Positions 1 to 8,591 are shown, counted from the first letter of the stretch. The stretch: 40,549 nucleotides of DNA from Sphingomonadales bacterium (GCA_013297725.1 JAAFIB010000010.1:13916-54464); one strand, 5' to 3'. A program made the numbers and translations. Notes: generated by a model not told the origin, from the sequence alone.

Positions 1-37
1 CATCCATCGTGCCGCACGGGCGGAGCTTGAAGGGCGA

Positions 38-66
38 GATGGACCCTGAAACAAGTTCAGGGTGAC
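38..66. repeat. REP-like palindromic repeat after nuoJ
   Basis: A single palindromic unit (CCCTGAA, five-base centre, TTCAGGG) flanked by ATGGA and TGACG. A near-identical unit recurs at 6097-6125, so it is a dispersed repeat. It lies between the nuoJ stop and the left edge, where nuoK is expected. The 92 bases left of nuoJ hold no recognisable nuoK start, so nuoK must begin outside the window. Confidence 0.8.
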
Positions 67-92
67 GTGGTTTTTTAATGATGGATGTGAGT

Positions 93-710
93 TCATATCT
101 CAACCCCCTGCCCGACGGGCTGGTTCACGTTACGCACCGCATCCTCTGGACGCCGCTGGTTTTGCTGCGAGATATTCTGCGGGCGCGTGCCAGTGCGTTT
201 ACGGTGTGTCAGCACAATCGCACCGATCATTGCAACCAGCAAAATCAACCCCGCCGTTTCAAACAAAAATACATATTTGGAGTACAGCAATGCGCCGATA
301 GCCTCGATATTGGGGGTGTTGGTCACGACTTTAGCCGCACCATCGGCGACGCCCAATTCCACCGCTCCCGCACGATATGCGCCAAGACCCAGCACCAATT
401 CGACCACCAAGATGATCGCGAGCAATAATCCCAGCGGCAAATTTTTGGCAAAGCCTGCGCGCAATTCGGCAAAATCAATGTCGAGCATCATGACGACAAA
501 CAGGAACAACACCGCAACCGCGCCAACATAGACTATCACCAGCAGCATCGCGATAAACTCTGCCCCGACCAGCACCATCAGGCCCGCAGCGTTAAAGAAC
601 GCAACGATCAACCACAGCACCGAATGCACCGGATTGCGCGAGAATATCACCATAGCGGCAGCAGCCAACAGGATTGCAGCAAAGAAGTAGAACGAGACGA
701 TTTGGATCAT
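93..710 (-). CDS. nuoJ: NADH-quinone oxidoreductase subunit J
   Basis: This is a membrane subunit of respiratory complex I that helps form the proton-pumping arm in the inner membrane. The 205-residue product is highly hydrophobic, with about five membrane segments. It begins MIQIVSFYFFAAILL and has the NuoJ pattern of a first helix, then FSRNPVHSVLW, then NAAGLMVLVGAEFIAMLL. The reading frame stays open upstream to 863, but those 51 codons are translated palindrome and nuoI antisense. I therefore chose the ATG at 710, which has a GAGGGG Shine-Dalgarno about 9 nt upstream. Unlike most junctions in this operon it is not stop/start coupled to the previous gene: a 127-bp spacer with a long hairpin separates it from nuoI. 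Confidence 0.95.
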   Translation of the reverse strand: MIQIVSFYFFAAILLAAAAMVIFSRNPVHSVLWLIVAFFNAAGLMVLVGAEFIAMLLVIVYVGAVAVLFLFVVMMLDIDFAELRAGFAKNLPLGLLLAIILVVELVLGLGAYRAGAVELGVADGAAKVVTNTPNIEAIGALLYSKYVFLFETAGLILLVAMIGAIVLTHRKRTGTRPQNISQQNQRRPEDAVRNVNQPVGQGVEI

Positions 711-720
711 ACAAAAAGCC

Positions 721-808
721 CCTCTGCGGTCTCTGCTTCCTCTGCGCGAACCAAAAGCGTTGATGGTTCGCGCAGAGCCCGCAGAGGAAAGCAGAGACCG
801 CTGAGAAG
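721..808. repeat. Long imperfect inverted repeat between nuoI and nuoJ
   Basis: The left arm (721-752) and right arm (765-808) are complementary apart from about 11 extra bases in the right arm, with a 12-base loop. The inner arm ends are CGCGAACC and GGTTCGCG. In the nuo transcript this forms a long hairpin just before nuoJ, followed by a CTTTTT run. The distal arm overlaps the purine-rich Shine-Dalgarno of nuoJ. It could stabilise or process the mRNA, or partly terminate transcription. It looks like an inserted dispersed element, since the neighbouring genes are otherwise tightly packed. Confidence 0.85.
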
Positions 809-837
809 AAATAATTTTTGATTCATGCTGCGTGCCC

Positions 838-1326
838 CTAGCGATACGCCGCATCGGCGGCAAGGTTTGCGGCTATTGCGCGCTCCCATTTGTCGCCGTT
901 GGAAAGCAGCTTGTCCTTATCGTACAGCAGCTCCTCTCGCGTTTCGGTGGCATATTCGAAATTCGGCCCTTCGACGATGGCATCGACCGGGCATGCCTCT
1001 TGGCAGAAACCGCAATAAATGCACTTGGTCATGTCGATGTCGTACCGCGTGGTGCGGCGGCTGCCGTCCTCGCGCGGTTCGGCCTCGATAGTGATCGCCT
1101 GCGCCGGACACACCGCCTCGCACAGCTTGCACGCGATGCAGCGTTCCTCGCCATTGGCATAACGGCGCAGCGCATGTTCACCGCGAAAACGCGGGGACAG
1201 CGGGTTCTTTTCAAACGGATAGTTGATCGTCGCCTTTGGCTTAAAGAAATATTGCAAGGTCAACCAATGCGCCTTGACGAATTCCCACAAGGTGAAGGAT
1301 TTGATGAGATGGGCGATGGTGGTCAC
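838..1326 (-). CDS. nuoI: NADH-quinone oxidoreductase subunit I
   Basis: A ferredoxin-like subunit that carries two [4Fe-4S] clusters and passes electrons from the peripheral arm towards the quinone site. The 162 residues contain two complete CxxCxxCxxxCP motifs: C63-C66-C69-C73 and C102-C105-C108-C112. The length is normal for alphaproteobacterial NuoI. The start is GTG at 1326, overlapping the stop of the upstream small membrane gene as GTGA. Downstream, the stop at 838 is followed by the hairpin spacer before nuoJ. Confidence 0.97.
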   Translation of the reverse strand: MTTIAHLIKSFTLWEFVKAHWLTLQYFFKPKATINYPFEKNPLSPRFRGEHALRRYANGEERCIACKLCEAVCPAQAITIEAEPREDGSRRTTRYDIDMTKCIYCGFCQEACPVDAIVEGPNFEYATETREELLYDKDKLLSNGDKWERAIAANLAADAAYR

Positions 1327-1781
1327 AAGCTGATGTCTCTTTCACGATTGCGATAGGAATACACCGCAAGAGCAACGCCAATGATCGGCATAATAAGATC
1401 GCGAAACCACTTAACATGCACATCGAACACATTCTCAACGCAGCTTTCAACTAACGCAGAATTTAGTTGATACGAAAAAAATTGACCAGACAATGAGTCC
1501 GCGCCCCGGACCCCGCCAAAGGCAGTTGAATAATGTATCTCGCAAAATGCACTTTGAAACACGAACCTCAACAACAAAGACAAAGCAAGCATAGCGCCGC
1601 ACGCAAACATAATTTTCATCCATGGACGCGAAAAAAACGGTTCAACTGGCTTTGCCAACATGAAAACTGCTATCAGTACGAATGACAGCAAACCGGCAGC
1701 CCAACCGTAAAAATACAATACATATAAAGCGGTTGGGGCGGCAGCGAGCAGCCAATCAAATCTTTTATCAATGAATTCCAT
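1323..1781 (-). CDS. Small membrane protein inserted between nuoH and nuoI
   Basis: An unrecognised protein of 152 residues. Three hydrophobic stretches lie in the N-terminal half (about residues 10-45 and 55-75) and one near the C-terminus (about 128-145). A soluble-looking middle holds three cysteines. The start is the ATG at 1781, 7 nt after a perfect GGAGG; a GTG one codon upstream is possible. Its stop overlaps the nuoI start as GTGA, so nuoI translation depends on ribosomes leaving this gene. The DNA is visibly richer in A and T than the nuo genes on either side, which suggests acquisition. It is not a known core complex I subunit. Function unknown. Confidence 0.8.
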   Translation of the reverse strand: MEFIDKRFDWLLAAAPTALYVLYFYGWAAGLLSFVLIAVFMLAKPVEPFFSRPWMKIMFACGAMLALSLLLRFVFQSAFCEIHYSTAFGGVRGADSLSGQFFSYQLNSALVESCVENVFDVHVKWFRDLIMPIIGVALAVYSYRNRERDISL

Positions 1782-1805
1782 CACTGTGCCTCCAAATCAA
1801 TTCGC

Positions 1806-2852
1806 TCATCCGAAATGCCCCTTCCACATCAAATAGCCGCTGACCAAACACACCCAGAACAGCGAGATCGGCAAGAACACTTTCCAGCCCAGACGCATCA
1901 GCTGGTCATAGCGGTAACGCGGCACAGTGGCTTTTACCCAGCTGAAAATGAAGAAGAAAAACAGGATTTTGGCGAACAGCCAGAGGATGCCCGGCACATA
2001 ATAGAGCGGTGCCCAATCGACCGGCGGCAGATAGCCACCCCAAAACAGCACCGCGTTCAGCGTGCACATCAACAACACATTGGCATATTCGCCGAGCCAG
2101 AACAGCGCAAAGCTCATCGACGAATATTCGGTCTGATAGCCCGCAACCAACTCGCTTTCCGCCTCGGTCAAATCGAAAGGCGCACGCGCGGTTTCGGCCA
2201 TGGCACTGATCAGGAACAGCACCGCGATGGGGAATAATAACGGGTTGAGACCAAACGCGTTGATGAAACCAAAAATATGCCCCTTTTGCGCCTCAACAAT
2301 GCCGAGCATGTTGAACGTCTTCGCCCAGAGCACGACGGAAATCAGGATGAAGCCAATCGAGACCTCATACGAAATCATCTGCGCGGCGGCACGCATCGCC
2401 GAGAAGAACGGATATTTCGAGTTCGACGCCCAACCCGAAATCACCACGCCATAAACGCCAAGACTGCTGATCGCGAGGATATATAACAATCCGACATTGA
2501 TATCCGCCAGCACCGCACCCGAATTAAACGGGATCACCGCCCATGCCATCAAGGCGACGGTGAACGTGATGATCGGCGCAATCAGGAACAGCCCGCGGTT
2601 CGACGCGCTGGGGATGATGGTTTCTTGCAAGAACACCTTCAAACCATCGGCAAAGCTTTGCAGCAAGCCAAAGGGACCAACAACATTCGGCCCACGCCGC
2701 AACGCCATCGCCGCCCAGATTTTCCGGTCGGCATAGATGATCATGGCAACTGACAGCATCAGCGGCAGAGCGATGAGAAGAATGCCAGCGATGGTCGCCG
2801 AGAACCACGCCCAGTCGTAGGACATGCCGAGATATTGGAAGAATGCGGTCAT
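1806..2852 (-). CDS. nuoH: NADH-quinone oxidoreductase subunit H
   Basis: A membrane subunit at the junction of the peripheral and membrane arms that contributes to the quinone chamber. The 348-residue product has about eight hydrophobic helices and typical family sequences: [20 protein letters not shown] near the N-terminus and [20 protein letters not shown] in the quinone-site loop. The frame is open to 2993 but the extra 47 residues are not NuoH-like. The ATG at 2852 overlaps the previous stop as ATGA and has AGGAA upstream. It is followed by 24 bases and then the inserted small membrane gene. Confidence 0.97.
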   Translation of the reverse strand: MTAFFQYLGMSYDWAWFSATIAGILLIALPLMLSVAMIIYADRKIWAAMALRRGPNVVGPFGLLQSFADGLKVFLQETIIPSASNRGLFLIAPIITFTVALMAWAVIPFNSGAVLADINVGLLYILAISSLGVYGVVISGWASNSKYPFFSAMRAAAQMISYEVSIGFILISVVLWAKTFNMLGIVEAQKGHIFGFINAFGLNPLLFPIAVLFLISAMAETARAPFDLTEAESELVAGYQTEYSSMSFALFWLGEYANVLLMCTLNAVLFWGGYLPPVDWAPLYYVPGILWLFAKILFFFFIFSWVKATVPRYRYDQLMRLGWKVFLPISLFWVCLVSGYLMWKGHFG

Positions 2853-3556
2853 TTCGCAGTTCCTGCCGGAGGAGTTGTAGCCACAGGTGCGGGCGTAGCA
2901 GCTTGCCGGTTGCGCATCTTGAATAGGCTTTCTGCGATTATGCCTTTCAGGATCGTTCGGCTGAACTTTAATGTTGAACCAGCACTCACACACAGGCCAG
3001 TTGCCTCGATAACCGCAGGTAGCGCCGCCTTCTCATTCTGGCCACGCATTTCACTGATCGCAAAATCATGTGCAGCTTTGGGGTTCTGCAACACGGCACA
3101 GTCACCAAATGCACGCAGAGCGAGCTGCTCTGTACCAACCGGAGTAGTGGTCACTTTGAACTCGGATTCATATACGGCAGGTTCGATCGTCGAAAGATCA
3201 CCAGGAAACGTCTTCGCATAATATTTCCGGTACAGAGCTGTGTAGAGCGTGCCCGCGAAAAGATCGCCTTGAAAACGCATTTCCGAACCCGGCATTGCGC
3301 ATTCACTTTTTGCTATTGCAGAACCCTCGACATTCTGGCGGGGATCACCGTTCGGGATCATCAGATAAGCCAACGCCTTTTCCTGACGTTTTTTGCTGTC
3401 GATTACACATTTTGCAAAAGCCGCCATGGCCTTTTCTGCTTCACTTGCACTGGATTTTTCCATGCCATCACCGGCGACAGCAGGCGATATGGAAGATGCA
3501 GAGAAAACCGCGCCGAGAATTAGGGCAACAACGCATTTATAGGCAGGATGTGTCAT
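2849..3556 (-). CDS. Exported protein with two paired-cysteine repeats, inside nuo operon
   Basis: A 235-residue predicted periplasmic protein. A signal peptide covers about residues 1-29 (hydrophobic core [14 protein letters not shown], likely cleavage after AVAG). Two internal repeats follow, each with a cysteine pair exactly 36 residues apart: C50/C86 and C153/C189. Both share a pattern of Cys, a charged stretch, Ala-rich helix, Cys, Gly and a hydrophobic tail. A Pro/Ala/Thr-rich tail ends the protein. The start at 3556 is an ATGA overlap with the upstream gene, with GGAG before it. The stop overlaps nuoH as ATGA. One such repeat also seems to be present in the gene at 6151-6474. Role unknown; the pairs could form disulfides. 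Confidence 0.8.
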   Translation of the reverse strand: MTHPAYKCVVALILGAVFSASSISPAVAGDGMEKSSASEAEKAMAAFAKCVIDSKKRQEKALAYLMIPNGDPRQNVEGSAIAKSECAMPGSEMRFQGDLFAGTLYTALYRKYYAKTFPGDLSTIEPAVYESEFKVTTTPVGTEQLALRAFGDCAVLQNPKAAHDFAISEMRGQNEKAALPAVIEATGLCVSAGSTLKFSRTILKGIIAESLFKMRNRQAATPAPVATTPPAGTAK

Positions 3557-3780
3557 TCCTTTTTCTCCAACCATTTGTCAAAACGGAACAGGAAAGCTGA
3601 GCCAAAGAACGGCAGAGCGGCTGATTGAAAAGCAGCGGCGAAAGCAACCATTATTCCGCTGCCCATTGCACTGAACGCAATGCTGAGGGCACTCAACAGG
3701 GTAAATCCAAACACAAACAGGGCAATCAGGAATAACGCAAAAGCGGCATTTGCCATGCTGTTTTCATAGAAGCTCTTCAT
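3553..3780 (-). CDS. Two-helix small membrane protein after nuoG
   Basis: An unrecognised 75-residue protein with two long hydrophobic segments (about residues 12-36 and 40-64) and a charged C-terminal tail ending LEKKE. The start overlaps the nuoG stop as ATGA. Its own stop overlaps the next gene as ATGA, and the last codons double as the next Shine-Dalgarno (GGAG). Composition is AT-richer than nuoG. It sits where nuoG and nuoH would normally be adjacent. No function can be assigned. Confidence 0.75.
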   Translation of the reverse strand: MKSFYENSMANAAFALFLIALFVFGFTLLSALSIAFSAMGSGIMVAFAAAFQSAALPFFGSAFLFRFDKWLEKKE

Positions 3781-5792
3781 TCCGCCGCCTCCAGAAACTG
3801 TTCGCCATGCACCAGCTCGCTGGAGCAGCGCTGCATCGTGGGGGATGCGCGGCAGATAGCGTTGGTCAGGTAGAAGTCCTTGATCGGATAATCGGCGATT
3901 TTGCCTTTAGGATCAGCGGGAAGTTTGGGCTCTGCCCAGCCATAATCTGCAAGGCCTTCTTGTCCAAGCGCCGGAACCGCCTTTGCCATTTCGGCGCGTA
4001 ACGCGTCCAATGTGTCAAACGGCAAACGCTGCCCCAGCACATCGCTTAAAGCGCGGAAAATTGACCAATCCTCACGCGCATCGCCCGGCGGGAATACCGC
4101 GCGTTCGCCGCGCTGGACGCGGCCTTCTAGGTTTACGTAAGTGCCCGATTTCTCGGAATAAGCAGCACCCGGCAGGATGACGTCCGCGTGGTGTGCGCCC
4201 GCATCGCCGTGGTGGCCGACATAGACTTTGAAGCTTTTGGCGAACAGGCTGTAATCGACCTCATCCGCGCCGAGGAAGAATGCGACCTTGGGTGCCTTTG
4301 CAGCGAGTGCTCTAATCCCGCCGTCATGCGCAAAACCGAGCATCAGGCCGCCCATCCGCGCCGCCGCGAAATGCAGGACGTTGAAGCCGTTCCAAATTTC
4401 TCCGTCTTCTTTGGCACGAACCAGCTTATACTTCTTGGCAAACGCCAGAGATGCGCCATGGACGCCTTCATACCGCAACGCACCACCACCGACGATGATC
4501 GCGGGGCGTTCAGCAGTTTTCAACGCATCGGCCAGTGCCTTTGGTGCTTTTGTTAGCGCCGACAGATCATCACCCAACCACTCAACCTTATAGGTTAGGT
4601 CAGTCACCGGCCCGATGGCGAACACTTTCGCACCGCGTTTGCGCACAGCCTTTTGAATGCGGGTGTTCACCAACGCGGCTTCACGGCGCAGATCGCTGCC
4701 AACTAGCAGGATCACGTCGGCGTTTTCGATGCCCGCAATTGTCGTGTTGAAATTCACCGCGCTCAGCGACGATGTGTCATAGGCAAGGCCTGTCTGACGT
4801 CCTTCGAGCATGGCCGAACCCGCCAGCGCACGCGCCGCAAACATTGTTTCGCAATCAACCTGATCGCCAGCCAGCACCGCCGCTTCGCCGGTCCAATGCG
4901 CTTTAATCGCGTCAAACGCTTCACCCCAGCTGACCGCGACCAGCTTTCCGTTCTTACGCACATAGGGCTTATCAAGCCGCCCGTGGGTAAGCCCATCAAC
5001 CGCGTGGCGGGTTTTGTCCGACGCCCATTCTTCGTTCACATCTTCGTTGATGCGCGGAACAGCGCGCAGAACTGCTCTGCCCCGTGCGTCCAAACGGATA
5101 TTCGTGCCAACCGCGTCCATCACATCGATGCTTGGGGTTTTCTTTAACTCCCAAGGACGTGCCTCGAATGCATAGGGTTTGGATGTCAACGCGCCCACGG
5201 GGCACAGGTCAACGACATTGCCAGAAAGCTCACTGGTAACAGCGCGCTCCAAATAGCTGGTGATCTGCATATTCTCACCGCGCCCGATTGCGCCGATTTC
5301 TTCTATGCCAGCCACTTCCTCGGCAAAACGGATGCAGCGGGTGCACTGGATACAGCGGGTCATGACTGTCTTAACAATCGGCCCCATATATTTCTCTGTG
5401 ACCGCGCGCTTATTCTCGTCATAGCGGCTTGCACCGCGACCATAGGCGACGCTTTGGTCCTGCAAGTCACACTCGCCGCCTTGATCGCAAATCGGGCAAT
5501 CGAGCGGGTGGTTGATGAGCAAAAACTCCATCACCCCTTCACGCGCCTTTTTAACCATCGCGCTATCGGTGCGGATGATTTGCCCCTCGGCAGCGGGCAA
5601 CGCGCAAGACGCCTGCGGTTTAGGCGGCCCGGGGGCAACCTCGACCAAGCACATGCGGCAATTGCCCGCGATGGAGAGGCGTTCGTGATAGCAAAACCGC
5701 GGGATTTCTTTTCCGGCAAGCTCGCACGCCTGCAGGACAGTCGCGCCTGCGGGGACTTCGAGTTCGAGGCCGTCTACGGTGACTTTAGGCAT
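3777..5792 (-). CDS. nuoG: NADH-quinone oxidoreductase subunit G
   Basis: The largest subunit of the peripheral arm, carrying part of the iron-sulfur electron wire. In the 671 residues I see a [2Fe-2S] site (C34, C45, C48, C63), a histidine-ligated [4Fe-4S] site (H95, C99, C102, C108) and a second [4Fe-4S] site (C147, C150, C153, C197). A molybdopterin-oxidoreductase-like domain without an obvious catalytic site follows. Length fits the short NuoG/NQO3 of alphaproteobacteria. The ATG at 5792 follows the previous stop by 18 bases. The C-terminal LEAAE codons contain GGAGG, which serves as the Shine-Dalgarno for the overlapping gene at 3780. Confidence 0.97.
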   Translation of the reverse strand: MPKVTVDGLELEVPAGATVLQACELAGKEIPRFCYHERLSIAGNCRMCLVEVAPGPPKPQASCALPAAEGQIIRTDSAMVKKAREGVMEFLLINHPLDCPICDQGGECDLQDQSVAYGRGASRYDENKRAVTEKYMGPIVKTVMTRCIQCTRCIRFAEEVAGIEEIGAIGRGENMQITSYLERAVTSELSGNVVDLCPVGALTSKPYAFEARPWELKKTPSIDVMDAVGTNIRLDARGRAVLRAVPRINEDVNEEWASDKTRHAVDGLTHGRLDKPYVRKNGKLVAVSWGEAFDAIKAHWTGEAAVLAGDQVDCETMFAARALAGSAMLEGRQTGLAYDTSSLSAVNFNTTIAGIENADVILLVGSDLRREAALVNTRIQKAVRKRGAKVFAIGPVTDLTYKVEWLGDDLSALTKAPKALADALKTAERPAIIVGGGALRYEGVHGASLAFAKKYKLVRAKEDGEIWNGFNVLHFAAARMGGLMLGFAHDGGIRALAAKAPKVAFFLGADEVDYSLFAKSFKVYVGHHGDAGAHHADVILPGAAYSEKSGTYVNLEGRVQRGERAVFPPGDAREDWSIFRALSDVLGQRLPFDTLDALRAEMAKAVPALGQEGLADYGWAEPKLPADPKGKIADYPIKDFYLTNAICRASPTMQRCSSELVHGEQFLEAAE

Positions 5793-5810
5793 TATTTCTT
5801 CACCCTCACC

Positions 5811-6014
5811 TTAAAACCCACCAAAATAGTTGCCGAGATCGTCTTTCGGTGGAGTTTCATTCAACTTCCAAAAGTTCCTGAAGACAAATCCCAAAGCGAC
5901 TAATGCAAGACTTACCAATATGACGAGTTGAGTCATTCCGCCGCTAACGAACCCATAAACAACCAAACCAACTGCAAAAATTGCAACAACAATCGATACA
6001 ATGAGTTTTGTCAT
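5811..6014 (-). CDS. Two-helix small membrane protein before nuoG
   Basis: An unrecognised 67-residue protein with two hydrophobic segments (about 4-24 and 28-48) and a polar C-terminal tail. The start is the ATG at 6014, preceded by GGAAGGTGG. It overlaps the stop of the upstream repeat-derived ORF as ATGA. The region is conspicuously AT-rich compared with nuoF and nuoG. It is one of the small genes intercalated in the complex I operon. Function unknown. Confidence 0.75.
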   Translation of the reverse strand: MTKLIVSIVVAIFAVGLVVYGFVSGGMTQLVILVSLALVALGFVFRNFWKLNETPPKDDLGNYFGGF

Positions 6015-6154
6015 GCTGCCACCTTCCAAACAATTTCGTTATGCTGGACTTGTTTCAGCATCCATCGCGCAGCACGATCTGAACTTGAATGGATAAATGG
6101 ACCCTGAAACAAGTTCAGGGTGACGGAGAGAGTAGTGAAGAGGTCAATACTCAT
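6011..6154 (-). CDS. 47-codon ORF built from a REP repeat pair
   Basis: A short open frame that overlaps its neighbours by four bases (ATGA) at both ends. It starts inside the stop of the gene at 6151-6474 and stops inside the start of the gene at 6014. The upstream coupling sequence GGAGGCTGCAGAATGA provides its Shine-Dalgarno. Much of the peptide is translated repeat: VTLNLFQGP about residues 11-19 and WMLKQVQHN about 31-39. It is probably translated because of the coupling, but the product may have no function beyond keeping ribosomes moving to the next gene. Confidence 0.45.
   Translation of the reverse strand: MSIDLFTTLSVTLNLFQGPFIHSSSDRAARWMLKQVQHNEIVWKVAA
6043..6125. repeat. Inverted pair of REP elements within nuo operon
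   Basis: Two palindromic units in opposite orientation, 6043-6070 and 6097-6125. They share a core of ACTTGTTTCAG and its complement, separated by about 26 bases. The second unit matches the single unit at 38-66. Pairs like this are commonly mobilised together. The pair lies wholly inside the 47-codon ORF and preserves its reading frame. Confidence 0.8.
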
Positions 6155-6474
6155 TCTGCAGCCTCCAGCATCGAATTCGACTTAATGGGTTGAACTAAAT
6201 TCAGTTTCTTTGACGGACGTGTAGTTTCCAGTTTTGTCCTCAAAACCAATATATTCATTTCGTGTTCTTCGGATGGAATGCACCTATCGCTCGCGGCCGA
6301 AAAGAGTAACATGCCAGCCATCGAAAACGGTTCAACGGCCAAATAGTCCGAAGTTTCTTTAGGCGCGTTTTTCCACATACAAGTTGCGACTACGAGCTCA
6401 TCTAGTTTGATCGGAGCAGCGAGAGCGGACATCGTTGCGATCAGCGCGATTCCGGAAGAAAGGCCTAAGTTCAT
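6151..6474 (-). CDS. Small exported protein inserted between nuoF and nuoG
   Basis: A 107-residue protein with a signal peptide (about residues 1-20, ending SALAA). Its single cysteine pair (C32/C65) sits in a context resembling the two cysteine repeats of the protein at 2849-3556: Ala-x-Cys, a proline four to five residues later, then a second Cys followed by an acidic/polar segment. It starts by ATGA overlap with the nuoF stop. The C-terminal MLEAAE is the same hexapeptide as the NuoF C-terminus, and these codons hold the GGAGG for the next start. I read it as a truncated member of the same exported family. Function unknown. Confidence 0.7.
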   Translation of the reverse strand: MNLGLSSGIALIATMSALAAPIKLDELVVATCMWKNAPKETSDYLAVEPFSMAGMLLFSAASDRCIPSEEHEMNILVLRTKLETTRPSKKLNLVQPIKSNSMLEAAE

Positions 6475-7766
6475 TCCGCCGCCTCCAACATTTCACTGCC
6501 CTTAGCGTCCAAAATCCGCCGTTCCATCTCTGGCCTAAAATGCTTGATCAGCCCCTGGATCGGCCAAGCCGCCGCATCGCCCAGCGCGCAGATAGTGTGG
6601 CCTTCGACCTGTTTGGTGACTTCGTACAGCGTATCGATGTCGCCGATCTCCGCATCGCCGGTGCGCATTTTTTCCATTACGCGCCACATCCAGCCTGTGC
6701 CTTCGCGGCATGGCGTGCATTGGCCGCAGCTTTCGTGCTTGTAGAAATACGACAGCCGCGAAATGGCACGGACGATGTCGGTCGACTTGTCCATGACGAT
6801 GACGGCCGCAGTACCAAGGCCGGAGCCGACCGCCTTCAACCCGTCAAAATCCATCGGCGCGTCCATGATCTGCGCGGCGGGAACCAATGGCACTGATGAT
6901 CCACCGGGGATGACCGCGAGCAGATTATCCCACCCGCCGCGAATGCCGCCGCAATGCTTTTCGATCAGGTCGCGGAATGAAATGCTCATTTCTTCTTCGA
7001 CAACGCACGGCGTGTTTACATGACCGGAAATCTGGAACAGTTTTGTGCCTTTATTGCCTTCGCGGCCAAAGCTGAAAAACCATTCAGGGCCGCGCCGCAA
7101 TATGGTGGGCACCACAGCAATGCTTTCCACATTGTTCACAGTCGTCGGGCAACCATAAAGGCCTGCCCCCGCCGGAAAAGGCGGTTTCAGGCGGGGTTGA
7201 CCCTTTTTGCCCTCAAGACTTTCGATCATCGCGGTTTCTTCGCCGCAGATATACGCGCCCGCACCGCGATGGACAAACACGTCGAAATCATAGCCCGATT
7301 TGCAGGCGTTCTTGCCGATGAAACCAGCGGAGTAAGCCTCTGCAACGGCATCTTCGAGAACCTTTGCTTCAAAAATATATTCGCCGCGAATATAGATATA
7401 GGCGGCGCGTGCGCGCATCGCGAAACCGGCAATCAACGCCCCTTCGATCAGCTTATGCGGATCGTGACGGATAATCTCGCGGTCTTTACAGCTGCCGGGT
7501 TCGGATTCATCGGCGTTGATCACCAGAAAATTGGGGCGTTCGGGCGAAGGCGTTTTAGGCATGAAGCTCCACTTCATCCCCGTGGGGAATCCAGCCCCAC
7601 CGCGCCCGCGCAGGCCCGATGCTTTGATCCGCTCAATAATCTCGTCATTGCCGATTTGCAGCAACTTGGCAGTCTTATCCCAATCGCCGCGTTTCTGCGC
7701 AGCTTTCAGGTTCCACGGTTGAAAGCCATGGACGTTAGTGAAGATGCGGTCTTTATCAGCGAGCAT
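6471..7766 (-). CDS. nuoF: NADH-quinone oxidoreductase subunit F
   Basis: Binds NADH and FMN and starts electron transfer in complex I. The 431-residue product has the glycine-rich nucleotide-binding segment [16 protein letters not shown] (about 51-66). The C-terminal [4Fe-4S] site is C347, C350, C353 and C393 in the contexts [13 protein letters not shown] and CALGDAA. The start is the ATG at 7766, with GGAAGAA upstream and an 11-nt overlap with the preceding gene; an open extension to 7814 is not family-like. The C-terminal tail MLEAAE encodes the Shine-Dalgarno of the overlapping downstream gene. Confidence 0.97.
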   Translation of the reverse strand: MLADKDRIFTNVHGFQPWNLKAAQKRGDWDKTAKLLQIGNDEIIERIKASGLRGRGGAGFPTGMKWSFMPKTPSPERPNFLVINADESEPGSCKDREIIRHDPHKLIEGALIAGFAMRARAAYIYIRGEYIFEAKVLEDAVAEAYSAGFIGKNACKSGYDFDVFVHRGAGAYICGEETAMIESLEGKKGQPRLKPPFPAGAGLYGCPTTVNNVESIAVVPTILRRGPEWFFSFGREGNKGTKLFQISGHVNTPCVVEEEMSISFRDLIEKHCGGIRGGWDNLLAVIPGGSSVPLVPAAQIMDAPMDFDGLKAVGSGLGTAAVIVMDKSTDIVRAISRLSYFYKHESCGQCTPCREGTGWMWRVMEKMRTGDAEIGDIDTLYEVTKQVEGHTICALGDAAAWPIQGLIKHFRPEMERRILDAKGSEMLEAAE

Positions 7767-8151
7767 TTCGGTTCTTCCAATTTGTCCAAACCAACCACAC
7801 AGTTGATACGGCAATCAATGCAGCTGGAATAATAAGCCACGACACACCATCCGCCGATGTTGCACCAAGCATAGTTTGGTAAGCCATGAACAAACCAAAT
7901 GACGAGAGCAAAAGATGGAACATCACAATTGTGAACTTCTCGCCTTCATCTCGATCGTCCCAAATTATACGGGGTGGTTGTTGAATAGGCGCGGTTTTTG
8001 GAGAAAAAACAGCATCCCATAAAATCGCGGCTAGCCAAAGCGCAGATGTTCCGAGCGAGCGTTGCTCTGCAGAAAGTTCTGGCGCGAAATGTACTGCTAC
8101 AGCCATCAAAAGCAGCACCACAGAAAATTGCTGGCGGAGTGGAATTGCCAT
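7756..8151 (-). CDS. Membrane protein inserted between nuoE and nuoF (second of two)
   Basis: An unrecognised 131-residue protein with about four hydrophobic segments (roughly 8-25, 36-50, 73-95 and 103-124). A charged cytoplasmic-looking loop ([11 protein letters not shown], about 63-73) separates the two pairs. The start ATG at 8151 overlaps the previous stop by one base (TGATG). The 3' end overlaps nuoF by 11 nt. Not a known complex I subunit. AT-rich relative to nuoE and nuoF. Confidence 0.75.
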   Translation of the reverse strand: MAIPLRQQFSVVLLLMAVAVHFAPELSAEQRSLGTSALWLAAILWDAVFSPKTAPIQQPPRIIWDDRDEGEKFTIVMFHLLLSSFGLFMAYQTMLGATSADGVSWLIIPAALIAVSTVWLVWTNWKNRNAR

Positions 8152-8181
8152 CACCAATCTCCCCGATAATCATGGTTGGCC
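8146..8181. repeat. Copy B of 36-bp duplicated nuoE 3' end
   Basis: Matches 8586-8621 over about 36 bases with four visible differences, at a spacing of exactly 440 bases. It encodes the last residues (DYRGDW), the stop and the next start (TGATGGCA) of the inserted gene at 8151-8591. Confidence 0.9.
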
Positions 8182-8591
8182 ACAACAACATCCAGATGCC
8201 TTATGATCCGCACCGCACGGACAACTCCAAAAAAACCAAGTCCGACCAAAATTGGAGGCCAAATGGACATCGGTTCATAATAGAGCAAAAAGCTGATGGG
8301 AACGAAACCAATCAAGCTGATAAAAAATGGCCAAAGAGATGTCCTGCCCAGCGCCTTGATCGCCGAATAATTGAACTGAGCCCAACTTTGGCCAGTGATG
8401 CGGCGAAAAAGCATCGGCATTGCGAAAGCAAGGCACATGAAGCCAAGCAATAATCCGATCACTTGCGGTTCAGTCGGTCGATTAACGGCAAATGCGATAC
8501 CCAACGCAATTAGTAAAACCGATGCGGCCAATTCCGCAATCAGAAAGCGTCTGGCGATTGGCTTTAACGATGGCATATAAAGCTCTGCCAT
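8151..8591 (-). CDS. Membrane protein inserted between nuoE and nuoF, with NuoE-derived C-terminus
   Basis: An unrecognised 146-residue protein with four hydrophobic segments (about 14-35, 42-60, 86-104 and 108-125). Its last residues read VVANHDYRGDW; NuoE ends VSANRDYRGDW. The DNA encoding this tail, the stop and the next start is a near copy of the nuoE end (8586-8621). The start ATG at 8591 overlaps the nuoE stop by one base (TGATG), and the end makes the same TGATG overlap with the next gene. This suggests the gene arrived with, or created, a duplication of its target junction. Confidence 0.8.
   Translation of the reverse strand: MAELYMPSLKPIARRFLIAELAASVLLIALGIAFAVNRPTEPQVIGLLLGFMCLAFAMPMLFRRITGQSWAQFNYSAIKALGRTSLWPFFISLIGFVPISFLLYYEPMSIWPPILVGLGFFGVVRAVRIIRHLDVVVANHDYRGDW

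Noticed and set aside
711-863. N-terminal extension of NuoJ through the inverted repeat
   Set aside because: The extra residues are translated palindrome and nuoI antisense; the ATG at 710 has its own Shine-Dalgarno and matches family N-termini.
2853-2993. Longer NuoH start at 2993
   Set aside because: The extension overlaps the exported-protein gene and is not hydrophobic or NuoH-like; the ATGA at 2852 is the obvious start.
7756-8591. The two genes between nuoE and nuoF as tandem duplicates of one gene
   Set aside because: Both encode four-helix proteins and share the junction repeat, but their sequences show no obvious alignment, so only the junction is duplicated.
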